The position numbers were made by a program, and so were the translations under genes. Below are positions 35,205-43,232 of a DNA stretch of 54,044 nucleotides, in pieces (within the stretch, counting starts at the first letter, position 1; each line of letters begins with the position of its first letter). Origin of the DNA: Treponema sp. (lineage in GTDB: Bacteria > Spirochaetota > Spirochaetia > Treponematales > Breznakiellaceae); the NCBI GenBank assembly GCA_031256445.1, contig JAIRQN010000074.1:1-54044 (forward strand), written 5' to 3'. The notes below the pieces were generated by a model. It had not been told where the DNA came from. It worked only from the letters and a program-made list of their open reading frames with translations, and searched no databases.

Positions 35205-37136
35205 TTAAGTCAGTATAATTCTGAACGGAATTGCGGGCAAGCCGGCGCTGTTGAACAATTGCCTGTCTCTGGGGTTATCAGCCCACGCGTAAAGTATTTT
35301 TTTCGGATTTGATACCGCTGATAAATCCGCAGATATAACGTCTTTTCCAGTAATAGCAACCGGCGCGCGAATCTGCCCTTCATCGCATAAAACGCTGACA
35401 TATGCCGTGTCCTTTGCGTATAACCCATCAGCGCAGTTATCAAAGCTAATATGCAGCTTTCCATCCTTAACATTAAACCCTTTAACTGTAGGTCCCGGAG
35501 ATGAATTTTCCGCTCCATATAAAACCCTGTCGGCAGCCAGAAACAGGCGTATGCCTACTCCTTTTTTATTCAAAGGGTGCAGGTCGTTCCATTCGCCGAG
35601 TTCCAAAGCGGCGGCCATGCCTGTAGCCGGAAGAGACAGCGCCGCTTTTTGAGCTTCTCTTATCGCCGCCCATGAAGAATTTTCATCGTTATCCGAGATT
35701 TCTTTCCAGATCGGAAGCTGGACAAAGAAGAAGGGCAGTCCGCTGCAGCCGTTTTTCTCTCTCCAGTCCTGTATCATGGAGGTAAACATCTGCGCGTAGC
35801 TGCCGGAACTGGAATCGTTTGATTCGCCCTGATACCAGATAACGCCTTTAAGCGGGTATTTTAAAACCGGAGCTATCATCGCGTTGTAGTTTCCGAATGG
35901 CAGCCGCTGAAAGAAAAATTCCCCAGGACGCGTTTGGGCGGAGCAGCCAATCATACGCTTCCATGTTCCTGCAAGTTCAAGGCAAAAATTGCGCGGAGAA
36001 GCGGGTTGAGAGGAAATTTCCGCGCCGCGGGATTCCTGATTATCCGCGAACAGACTGAAATGTTTATCGCGCGTAAAGCCTCCTTCTCCGTTGTTGCAGA
36101 TAACTCTTATAGTAATGCGGTTTTTTCCGGGTTTAAGAATGCCTTTTTTTACAGGGTATTTCCGCGGCGGATACCGGTAGCCGGTATTGCCAACCTCGGT
36201 GCCGTTAACATAAACCGTGTCTGAATCAACTATTGTGCCAAGCCATATTTTCGCGTCTTTTTCCGCAAAATCCGCCGGTATTTCGATATCTTTGGCAAGC
36301 CAGATTATTCCGCAGAAAGATTTAATTCCTGAATCTGCAAAATCCCCGGGTAGGGTAATGTCTTCCCATTCGCGAATATCGGTTCCGGGATCTTTCCAGT
36401 TATTCTTAATGCCTGAATCTTCACGTAACAGTTTTTGCTCCCACTCTTGAATCGCGAAAGCCGCGTTTTTCACCGTTTCTTCGCGCACTGCCGCGTCCGC
36501 GTATTGCATGCCTTCGGCAGTTTTTTCCGGAAAATCCGCGAGAGCTTCTTTGCTCATCCATGATTCAATTGGAGTCCCGCCCCAGGCAGTCATAAGAAGG
36601 CCGACAGGGACGCGGTACTTTTTGTGCATTTCCTTCGCGAAAAACCACGCTGTCCCCGAAAATTCGTGAAGTGTATTCTCCGCCGCTTTTTGCCAGCAGC
36701 CGCCTGAAAAATCATCGCGGACAGCGGCAAAATCCCACTGTTGAGGGACTTTAAACTGCCTGATTAAGGAGAAATTAATATCACTTTTGTTAACTGCGAT
36801 ATTATTACGGTTAACATCATCCCATTCTTCGCTGAAATCATCGCGAAGACGCTGCATCATGAGCTCCATATTGCTCTGACCGGCGCAAAGCCACACATCG
36901 CCGCTGTAGATATCCCGTATGGTTACTTTTTCATCGTCAGATGAAATATCCATTGTGAAAGGGCCGCCGGCGCAGGCAGGATCAAGCATTATCAGGAATT
37001 TGCCGTTAACGCTTTTTGATTCATAGGTTTTGCCCAAAAAAACAACAGTTATTCTTTTCCGGCTCCATACAGGGAATGAAGCGTCCCGCTGTATAACCAA
37101 CCCGTCACTTAAAAATGGAGATAAAAAATCGTTCAT
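35205..37136 (-). CDS. SGNH-type (sialate O-acetylesterase family) carbohydrate esterase
   Basis: The start is the ATG at 37136, which overlaps the GH43 stop (ATGA) and gives 643 residues. The longer TTG-start version has no support. Family blocks are present: VWLCAGQSNMELM (Ser88 nucleophile), VIWYQGESNDSS, and NDLHPLNKKGVGIR with the catalytic Asp/His pair. An inserted beta-sandwich (VYVNGTEVGNTGYRYPP, GKNRITIRV) resembles the sugar-binding domain of GH2. No signal peptide is seen, so it acts in the cytoplasm. With GH43 upstream it probably removes acetyl groups from imported xylo-oligosaccharides. Sialic acid as substrate is possible but not favoured by context. Confidence 0.85.
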   Translation of the reverse strand: MNDFLSPFLSDGLVIQRDASFPVWSRKRITVVFLGKTYESKSVNGKFLIMLDPACAGGPFTMDISSDDEKVTIRDIYSGDVWLCAGQSNMELMMQRLRDDFSEEWDDVNRNNIAVNKSDINFSLIRQFKVPQQWDFAAVRDDFSGGCWQKAAENTLHEFSGTAWFFAKEMHKKYRVPVGLLMTAWGGTPIESWMSKEALADFPEKTAEGMQYADAAVREETVKNAAFAIQEWEQKLLREDSGIKNNWKDPGTDIREWEDITLPGDFADSGIKSFCGIIWLAKDIEIPADFAEKDAKIWLGTIVDSDTVYVNGTEVGNTGYRYPPRKYPVKKGILKPGKNRITIRVICNNGEGGFTRDKHFSLFADNQESRGAEISSQPASPRNFCLELAGTWKRMIGCSAQTRPGEFFFQRLPFGNYNAMIAPVLKYPLKGVIWYQGESNDSSSGSYAQMFTSMIQDWREKNGCSGLPFFFVQLPIWKEISDNDENSSWAAIREAQKAALSLPATGMAAALELGEWNDLHPLNKKGVGIRLFLAADRVLYGAENSSPGPTVKGFNVKDGKLHISFDNCADGLYAKDTAYVSVLCDEGQIRAPVAITGKDVISADLSAVSNPKKILYAWADNPRDRQLFNSAGLPAIPFRIILT

Positions 37137-38749
37137 TCCAAACCTCTGTATTCCGCCCAAAAAATATCGGCGTAATTATCCGTGTCTTTTCCGCCGCCGG
37201 CGGCGAAAACGCCGGCCAATGAGCCGACAAATCCGCCTGCGTATTCGGTGCTTAAAATTCGCGCGTCAATGCCGTCAATAAAGCAGGTTAGCGAGTACTG
37301 ATCATTTCCGTAAAAGAAGGAAATTTTCATTTCTTCGCAGCATGCCGCAAGGACGATTTTTGTTCCTGCCGCGATAAATTCACTTAAAGCGATTATTTCG
37401 TCTTCATTGCCGGCGGCTTTTATCAGACGAAGCGAAGTGTTGCCGGAAGAAGAAAAACACTGTTCAAAACGGTAGTGCCAGTCTTCGTTTTGCAGCAATA
37501 CTATTCCTGCGGTTTCCCCGGCTGTCTTTGGCGAGAATTCCAGTGAGACAGTGAATGTCCAGTTACTGTGCCGTAACCTTCTTCCGGCAAAAGCGGGATG
37601 CCCTTTACTGCGAATAGTCTGCGCTTTAGCGTACAAACGCAGCGTATCCCCGCGCTCTGTCAAACTGAAAGCGGCGTCTTTTTCATTTGCAGGATGCCGC
37701 AATGTCAGCCAATGAAGCGGAAGTTTTGAAATGTTAAAATGATCGCACCCGCTTTCATAAAGCCAGTCCCATGTTGGCTGTCCGGCTGTGAATACGCCGC
37801 TGTCAACTGTTATTTGTTTTTCTACAATTCCTGTCTCTGTCGCTATACACGGCCAGCCGTTTTCCCAAATGACAGGAACCATGAATGTTTCGCGCCCAAG
37901 AGGGCAAACACCGTCAAAAGGACGGGAGGCAAGAAGTACCATCCACCAGTTTCCGGCCAGGTCGTCTGTGATATCCGCGTGGCCAGCGTTTATAATACGC
38001 GCCCTTTTTCCAAGATGCCTGTGCGTTAAAATGGGGTTGCTTTTCTTTCCTTCCCATGGCCCTGTAATTTCCTTTGCCCGCGCTGCGCATATCGCGTGAT
38101 CAATACCCGTTCCGCCTTCGGCGTGCAAAAGGTAATAGTAACCGTTAATTTTATAAATGTGCGGGCCTTCCGGCCAGACAGTATCGCGTAACGCGCCGCG
38201 CCAGATACCGGCGGATGAGGCGGTTTTCCCTGTCAGAGGATTTTTGCCGGCCGCAAGCAAATCCATGTCCAGTTCATGAATGTATATTTCATAATTGCCC
38301 GGATACGCTTCGCCTTCAGGCGCCGGATGGGTTCCTGTGTACCAGGCTTTGCCTGTATCGTTATCAAAAAAAATTGAAGGATCTATTCCGTCAGCGCCTT
38401 TAAGCCAGACTGGATCAGACCACGGCCCTGCCGGGTCTTTTGCCGTTATTATAAAATTTCCGCCCGTGTCTATTAAAGTGCAGACGATATAAAAAATTCC
38501 CCTGTTATAACGGATTGTCGGCGCGAACAGCCCGCGGGAAATGCCGTGCCCGTCATAACATATCTGTCCGGGCCTGTCTATGGCGTTTGCTATTTGCTTC
38601 CAGTGTATCAGATCTTTGCTGTGAAAAACCGGAAGACCGGGAAAATAGGCGAAAGTGGAATTAACAATATAAAAATTACCGCCTTCACGGCAGATTGACG
38701 GATCAGGGTAAAAGCCGCTTAAAACAGGATTATTAAATATTCTTTTCAT
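37133..38749 (-). CDS. GH43 beta-xylosidase / alpha-L-arabinofuranosidase family protein
   Basis: The 538-residue enzyme has the five-bladed propeller residues of GH43: Asp16 in YPDPSI (general base), Asp123 in DGIDPSIF (pKa modulator) and Glu194 in VWPEGPHIYK (general acid). The C-terminal half (about 330-538) is a beta-sandwich with WDWLYESGCDHFNISKLPLHWLTLRHP, the usual accessory domain of the XynB-type subgroup. No signal peptide, so it should hydrolyse imported xylo- or arabinoxylo-oligosaccharides. It heads a leftward operon (esterase coupled by ATGA, then nadE), diverging from the cytoplasmic GH5 gene across only 60 bp. The RBS is weak (ATAAAAGA). Confidence 0.9.
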   Translation of the reverse strand: MKRIFNNPVLSGFYPDPSICREGGNFYIVNSTFAYFPGLPVFHSKDLIHWKQIANAIDRPGQICYDGHGISRGLFAPTIRYNRGIFYIVCTLIDTGGNFIITAKDPAGPWSDPVWLKGADGIDPSIFFDNDTGKAWYTGTHPAPEGEAYPGNYEIYIHELDMDLLAAGKNPLTGKTASSAGIWRGALRDTVWPEGPHIYKINGYYYLLHAEGGTGIDHAICAARAKEITGPWEGKKSNPILTHRHLGKRARIINAGHADITDDLAGNWWMVLLASRPFDGVCPLGRETFMVPVIWENGWPCIATETGIVEKQITVDSGVFTAGQPTWDWLYESGCDHFNISKLPLHWLTLRHPANEKDAAFSLTERGDTLRLYAKAQTIRSKGHPAFAGRRLRHSNWTFTVSLEFSPKTAGETAGIVLLQNEDWHYRFEQCFSSSGNTSLRLIKAAGNEDEIIALSEFIAAGTKIVLAACCEEMKISFFYGNDQYSLTCFIDGIDARILSTEYAGGFVGSLAGVFAAGGGKDTDNYADIFWAEYRGLE

Positions 38750-38809
38750 TCTTTTATCATATCATTTTTTAACGTTTTATTGTAAGATAAGGCATCAGGA
38801 GAATTATAT

Positions 38810-39832
38810 ATGGCAAAAACGCTTCCATTTTCCAAAGGGGTAAATTTTTCAAAATGGTTTGAATTTCGCAGTGTAAAGGAAATTCAGTTCGAAAGATATA
38901 CAGAGCAGGATTTTATAAATGTAAAAAGCCTCGGAGCCGATGTAATACGGGTTCCTGTAGCCGTGCATAATTTTACAACTAATAATAATCACACCCTTGA
39001 TCCCCTGTTATTAAAATACCTTGATACGGCTGTTGACTGGGCGGAAAAACGCCAAATGTTCATAATTCTGGATAACCATTCTTTTCATCCCATTGAGCCG
39101 ACAGACGTAAACATAGACAGAATACTTCTTCCTGTCTGGGATCAGATTGCGCGTCATTTTAGGGATCGAAGCGGTTATGTTATTTATGAGGTACTGAATG
39201 AGCCTCACGGAATTCCCGATGAAAGATGGGGTTGTATTCAGGAAGCGGCGGTTGAAACAATCCGCAGGATTGATCAGAAGCGCGCTGTCATAGTCGGCGG
39301 AACAAATTATAATTCAATCGAAAAATTATTTTCCATTCCTGAATATAAAGATGTAAATTTAATTTATACGTTTCACTATTACGATCCGCATCTTTTTACC
39401 CATCAGGGCGCGACATGGAACAAACCTTCTTTGGCGCCGTTATCCGGCCTTCCGTTCCCGGCCGATAAAAACCGCATTCCCAAACCTCATGACAGTTTTA
39501 CCGGAACATGGGTGGAAAAATGCCTTGAAAATTACATGAATGACGCAAATCCGGACAAACTCAGCGCCGCATTGGACAGGGCGGCTGCTTTTGCCAAAGA
39601 AAGGGATGTTCCGGTTTTTTGCGGAGAGTTCGGCGTATTTATTATTCAGAGCCCGCCGGAAGATCGCGTAACCTGGTACAAGTTTACATGTGACGCGCTT
39701 AACAGGCTTGATATTCCCTGGACTTGCTGGGATTATTACGGAGGTTTCGGCCTTTTTAAAACAGTTTCGGCAAGGGATTTTAATACAGAGCTGAATGTTG
39801 ATGTAGTACGCGCGATGGGGTTTAACAGGTAG
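38810..39832 (+). CDS. GH5 family glycoside hydrolase, cytoplasmic form
   Basis: The 340-residue protein is a single (beta/alpha)8 GH5 domain from its first residues (LPFSKGVNFSKWFEF). The acid/base is Glu131 in YEVLNEPHG and the nucleophile Glu273 in VFCGEFGVF; LDNHSF and YTFHYYDPHLFTHQG are also typical. It lacks a signal peptide and would act on imported beta-glucans or gluco-oligosaccharides, as an endoglucanase-like or beta-glucosidic enzyme. RBS AGGAGA. The next gene is a lipoprotein paralogue 45 bp downstream, so this is a tandem duplication with different locations. Confidence 0.87.
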   Translation: MAKTLPFSKGVNFSKWFEFRSVKEIQFERYTEQDFINVKSLGADVIRVPVAVHNFTTNNNHTLDPLLLKYLDTAVDWAEKRQMFIILDNHSFHPIEPTDVNIDRILLPVWDQIARHFRDRSGYVIYEVLNEPHGIPDERWGCIQEAAVETIRRIDQKRAVIVGGTNYNSIEKLFSIPEYKDVNLIYTFHYYDPHLFTHQGATWNKPSLAPLSGLPFPADKNRIPKPHDSFTGTWVEKCLENYMNDANPDKLSAALDRAAAFAKERDVPVFCGEFGVFIIQSPPEDRVTWYKFTCDALNRLDIPWTCWDYYGGFGLFKTVSARDFNTELNVDVVRAMGFNR

Positions 39833-39877
39833 TGTGCAGTGTTAAGTGAAATATATTTTTATTGGGGGAAATATTTA

Positions 39878-41602
39878 ATGAAGGTTTTATTTCTAATGGC
39901 GGCTGTTATACTTGCAGCCTGCAGTTCTACGGAGCAGGGCGCTTCGGGCGCCCCGCAAAGGGCAGCAGAGCCAATAGTTGTTCCAAAAGAAACAGGGCCT
40001 GTGGACGCTGTTATGCGATCTACGCCGTTTTCCAGAGGCGTGAATTTTTCCGGATGGTTTGAATCTTTCAGCGCGCAGTCGATACCGTTTACCAAATACA
40101 GCGAACAGGACTTCGCGAATGTAAAAAGCCTTGGCGCTGATGTAGTACGCCTTCCTGTAAGAATGCACAGTATGACAGACGGATCTCCGAATTACAGGCT
40201 GGACCCGCTCTTGTTGAAATTCCTCGATTTTGCGGTTGATTGGGCGGAAAAGCACGAAATTTACCTGATTATTGACAATCATTCTTTTGATCCTGTCGCA
40301 AAAACGAAAGATGACACAGACACGATTCTTGTTCCTGTCTGGGAACAGATTGCGCGGCGTTACAAGGACAGAAGCGATTTAATCGTATACGAAATACTAA
40401 ACGAGCCGCACGGTATTTCTGACAAAAGGTGGGGTGAAATTCAGGGGCTTGCGATAGACGCGATCCGCAGACATGACAAGAAACACGCGATAATTGTAGG
40501 AGGCACTGAATACAATTCAATCGGAAAATTAAACGCGATTCCGCGCTATTCCGATGATAATTTAATTTATACATTTCACTTTTACGATCCGTACCTGTTT
40601 ACGCATCAGGGAGCAAGCTGGGGCAGCCCTCCGGTGCTTACAACTCTTGCCGCCGTTCCGTTTCCAGCGGATCGCAGACGCATGCCGAAAATTCCGGACA
40701 ATTTAAAAGGAACATGGATCGAAAACTCATTGAATAACAGTTACTGGCATGACGCTTCTCCGGCCGCGCTGTACGTTACTCTGAACAAAACCGTGGCTTT
40801 TTCCAGAGAGCGGAATGTACCCGTTTTCTGCGGGGAGTTCGGCGTATATTTAATTAACTGCCTGCCTGAAGACCGCGTAAGGTGGTATGATTTTGTCACT
40901 GACGCAATGGAAAGGCGGAACATTTCGCGTACAAGCTGGGATTATTACGGGGGTTTTGGAATATTCAATTCCGAAGGCCGCGGAGATTTTAACAGCGATC
41001 TTAATGTTGACATTGTACGGGCTTTGGGTTTTACTCCCCCGGCGCAGATGCCGCGCATTGGCGGGCCTTTAGAATCGGGCTTTTATCTTTACGATGATTA
41101 CCCTAACCGTGTTCTTTCTGCCGGAAGCTGGGGAAACAATACTGATTTCAGTTTATATGATACAAAATCCGCAAGCGGGGATTTCGCCATAAGGTGGGCA
41201 AACGCGGATCAGTACAATGTTTTCTGGTTCGGTTTTGACAAATTAGAGGATTTCAGCAACCTGCTTGAAGCAGGCTTTAAACTGGAATTTACGGCAAGAA
41301 CGGAAAAACCTGTTCAGTTTGACATACGGTTTGTCAATCCCGAAAGCCATGAGAGCATACCCTGGCGGATGCGTTACACGATAGACGATAAAATACTTCC
41401 GCCTGACGGAAAGTGGCACACTGTAAGCATTCCTCTTTCGCAGATGAAGGAACACGGGGCATGGGTAAACGCAAAACAGGAATGGATAGGTCCGAAAGGG
41501 GAATTTTCATGGAAAAAAATAAAGCAGCTTGAATTTGTCGCCGAGTACGGAAACATGAAAGACCTTTGCGTGTGGTTTGATTCAATAGAGATCAAATATT
41601 AG
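39878..41602 (+). CDS. GH5 lipoprotein with C-terminal beta-sandwich domain
   Basis: The ATG at 39878 (GGGGGAA upstream) begins the lipoprotein signal MKVLFLMAAVILAAC, with Cys15 lipidated. A longer in-frame start at 39839 would put 13 residues ahead of it. A linker (about 16-48) leads to a GH5 domain closely similar to the preceding gene, with Glu176 (YEILNEPHG) and Glu320 (VFCGEFGVY). From about residue 395 follows a beta-rich domain (SGFYLYDDYPNRVLSAGSW ... CVWFDSIEIKY), the layout of carbohydrate-binding modules. The lipid anchor and extra domain suggest cleavage of insoluble or polymeric beta-glucan at the surface. Its 3' end overlaps the convergent regulator by 11 bp. 574 residues. Confidence 0.88.
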   Translation: MKVLFLMAAVILAACSSTEQGASGAPQRAAEPIVVPKETGPVDAVMRSTPFSRGVNFSGWFESFSAQSIPFTKYSEQDFANVKSLGADVVRLPVRMHSMTDGSPNYRLDPLLLKFLDFAVDWAEKHEIYLIIDNHSFDPVAKTKDDTDTILVPVWEQIARRYKDRSDLIVYEILNEPHGISDKRWGEIQGLAIDAIRRHDKKHAIIVGGTEYNSIGKLNAIPRYSDDNLIYTFHFYDPYLFTHQGASWGSPPVLTTLAAVPFPADRRRMPKIPDNLKGTWIENSLNNSYWHDASPAALYVTLNKTVAFSRERNVPVFCGEFGVYLINCLPEDRVRWYDFVTDAMERRNISRTSWDYYGGFGIFNSEGRGDFNSDLNVDIVRALGFTPPAQMPRIGGPLESGFYLYDDYPNRVLSAGSWGNNTDFSLYDTKSASGDFAIRWANADQYNVFWFGFDKLEDFSNLLEAGFKLEFTARTEKPVQFDIRFVNPESHESIPWRMRYTIDDKILPPDGKWHTVSIPLSQMKEHGAWVNAKQEWIGPKGEFSWKKIKQLEFVAEYGNMKDLCVWFDSIEIKY

Positions 41603-42269
41603 CGACTGAATGGTTTGTCCACTCAATCGCCAGCTGCCGCAGTTCCTGGGACGTGTTGCAGTGCAGCTTCAGTTTTATATGCTCTTTATGGGTATCAATT
41701 GTCTTTGTGCTTAAATTGAATTTAGACGCTATCTCAATGGTTCCGTATCCCTTGCCGATCATGGAAAACACCTGAAATTCCCTGTCAGAAAGCCTCCGCA
41801 AAGACGCGGTAAAATCTTTTAAACCGCCTGAGCTTTCTCCTGTCATGGCCTGAAAAATGCGTTCCCTTTCATTTTCGCTTAAGTATACTTTTCCTGAAAT
41901 GACAGTCCTGATGGCGTCCATTACAATGTCATGCGAGGCGGATTTCATGACAAACCCGCGCGCTCCAAGACGCAGAATTCTCTCTGAATAATAACGTTCA
42001 TCGTGCATTGAAAGAATTAAAATGACAATTTCCGGATTTAAGGATTTCAGTTCAGAAATCAAATCCATGCCGTTTTCTTCGCCAAGATGAATTTCCATTA
42101 CAACAAGCCTGGGTTTTTCCTTTTCGGCGATTCTGATCGCGCTTTCCGTGTTTGACGCTTCGCCTGCTACGGCAAATCCCGGAGTGTCTTCAATCAGGGA
42201 AGACAGTCCTTTTCTGAAAAGAGGATGATCGTCAACGATTAATATTTTAATATTTCCGGTTCTTGGCAT
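41592..42269 (-). CDS. NarL/FixJ-type response regulator with Glu in place of the phospho-acceptor Asp
   Basis: The 225-residue protein has a receiver domain (8-125) and a LuxR-type HTH (about 160-220: LSDREFQVFSMIGKGYGTIEIASKFNLSTKTIDTH). The acidic pair Asp13-Asp14 (IVDDHP), Ser87 and Lys109 are in place, but the phosphorylation site reads VVMEIHL, with Glu59 (codon GAA) instead of Asp. The substitution often mimics the phosphorylated state, so the protein may be constitutively active or use another cue. There is no histidine kinase in the window. It sits between GH5 and CE4 genes and diverges from the latter, which suggests it may control the hydrolase cluster. Confidence 0.9.
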   Translation of the reverse strand: MPRTGNIKILIVDDHPLFRKGLSSLIEDTPGFAVAGEASNTESAIRIAEKEKPRLVVMEIHLGEENGMDLISELKSLNPEIVILILSMHDERYYSERILRLGARGFVMKSASHDIVMDAIRTVISGKVYLSENERERIFQAMTGESSGGLKDFTASLRRLSDREFQVFSMIGKGYGTIEIASKFNLSTKTIDTHKEHIKLKLHCNTSQELRQLAIEWTNHSVANI

Positions 42270-42302
42270 ACAAATTTACTATCCTTTTTTCCTTATGTTA
42301 AT

Positions 42303-42326
42303 TATAGTACAATTTACCTATAGTAC
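42303..42326. promoter_or_regulatory. Direct repeats TATAGTAC between divergent regulator and deacetylase genes
   Basis: TATAGTAC occurs at 42303-42310 and 42319-42326, 16 bp apart. The intergenic region separates the response regulator from the CE4 gene. The repeats are on one helical face within about 1.5 turns, so they are a candidate operator, possibly for the adjacent LuxR-type protein. Confidence 0.3.
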
Positions 42327-42380
42327 TCTATCGTCATTTTTTTTACAATACATTTTCAAAAAGAATATTGGGAGAAAATT

Positions 42381-43187
42381 ATGAAGAAAATACGCGCATT
42401 GGTTTTATTATCGTTAATTACGGTATTTTTCGGCTGCGCCGGCGCCGCGGGCACAAGGGAAAACAAAGGAGATATAATGGTTTACGCCTATACAAAAGCG
42501 CAGATTGAACAGGAAATTGATAATAATTGGCGGGCTATGGGTTACAGTTCAAGACCGGATAAATTTATCGCGATAAGTTTTGATGACGGACCGTGCGGCC
42601 CTTCGGCAAGCGGAGGCACACAGGCAATGCTTGATAAACTGGACGAATTGAAAATAAAAGCCACTTTCTTTTTAATCGGGCAGAATATCCGCGCAAACAA
42701 AGCCGAAGCGCGCTCAATTTTTAACGCAGGCCATGAACTGGGCAATCATTCAAACAGCTATTCTTCGCTCGGCAAAGCAGATAAAGAGGATATTGAGGAA
42801 AGCCTTGATTCCGCTTCTTTGTTAATCAAGGAAATAACAGGAAAAAATCCGCCGCTTTTCCGCGCGCCGAACCTGAACCACGGCATTGAATTAACGCAGG
42901 TTTGCATGGAAAGAGGCATGTCGTTAATTGACGGCAGCGTTCACGGCGACTGGGACGGAACAGGACATACGCCGCAATCAATTACGGAGAGCGTACTGTC
43001 AAATCCGCGGGACGGGCAGATAATTATTCTTCACGAGAACAATACGTCAAAAGGCAATACAATGGAAGCACTCGCCGGTATAACAGCCGGGCTGCGTGAA
43101 AAAGGTTTCTGGATACTGAGCGTAGGCCAGCTTGCCGCGGTAAAAGGAGAGACGCTGGAAGCCGGAACACGCTACAGTTCAATATAA
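42381..43187 (+). CDS. CE4 polysaccharide deacetylase lipoprotein
   Basis: Signal peptide with lipobox VFFGC, Cys19 lipidated; 268 residues. The NodB domain has ISFDDGP (Asp68/Asp69), ATFFLIGQN, GHELGNHSNSYSSL, RAPNLNHG and IIILHEN near the C terminus (catalytic His). In the second metal motif the first His (His123) is kept, but the usual second His is Tyr127, so the zinc site may be altered. In a xylanase cluster it is most likely an acetylxylan or chito-oligosaccharide deacetylase at the cell envelope. RBS GGGAGAAA. It is divergent from the response regulator. Confidence 0.83.
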   Translation: MKKIRALVLLSLITVFFGCAGAAGTRENKGDIMVYAYTKAQIEQEIDNNWRAMGYSSRPDKFIAISFDDGPCGPSASGGTQAMLDKLDELKIKATFFLIGQNIRANKAEARSIFNAGHELGNHSNSYSSLGKADKEDIEESLDSASLLIKEITGKNPPLFRAPNLNHGIELTQVCMERGMSLIDGSVHGDWDGTGHTPQSITESVLSNPRDGQIIILHENNTSKGNTMEALAGITAGLREKGFWILSVGQLAAVKGETLEAGTRYSSI

Positions 43188-43232
43188 ACTGTATCAGCGG
43201 GCTAAAATTACGCGCTTTATGTTATGTGCAAA

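Noticed and set aside
37137-37160. Longer TTG start for the SGNH esterase
   Set aside because: The ATG at 37136 overlaps the GH43 stop as ATGA and starts the family's usual N terminus.
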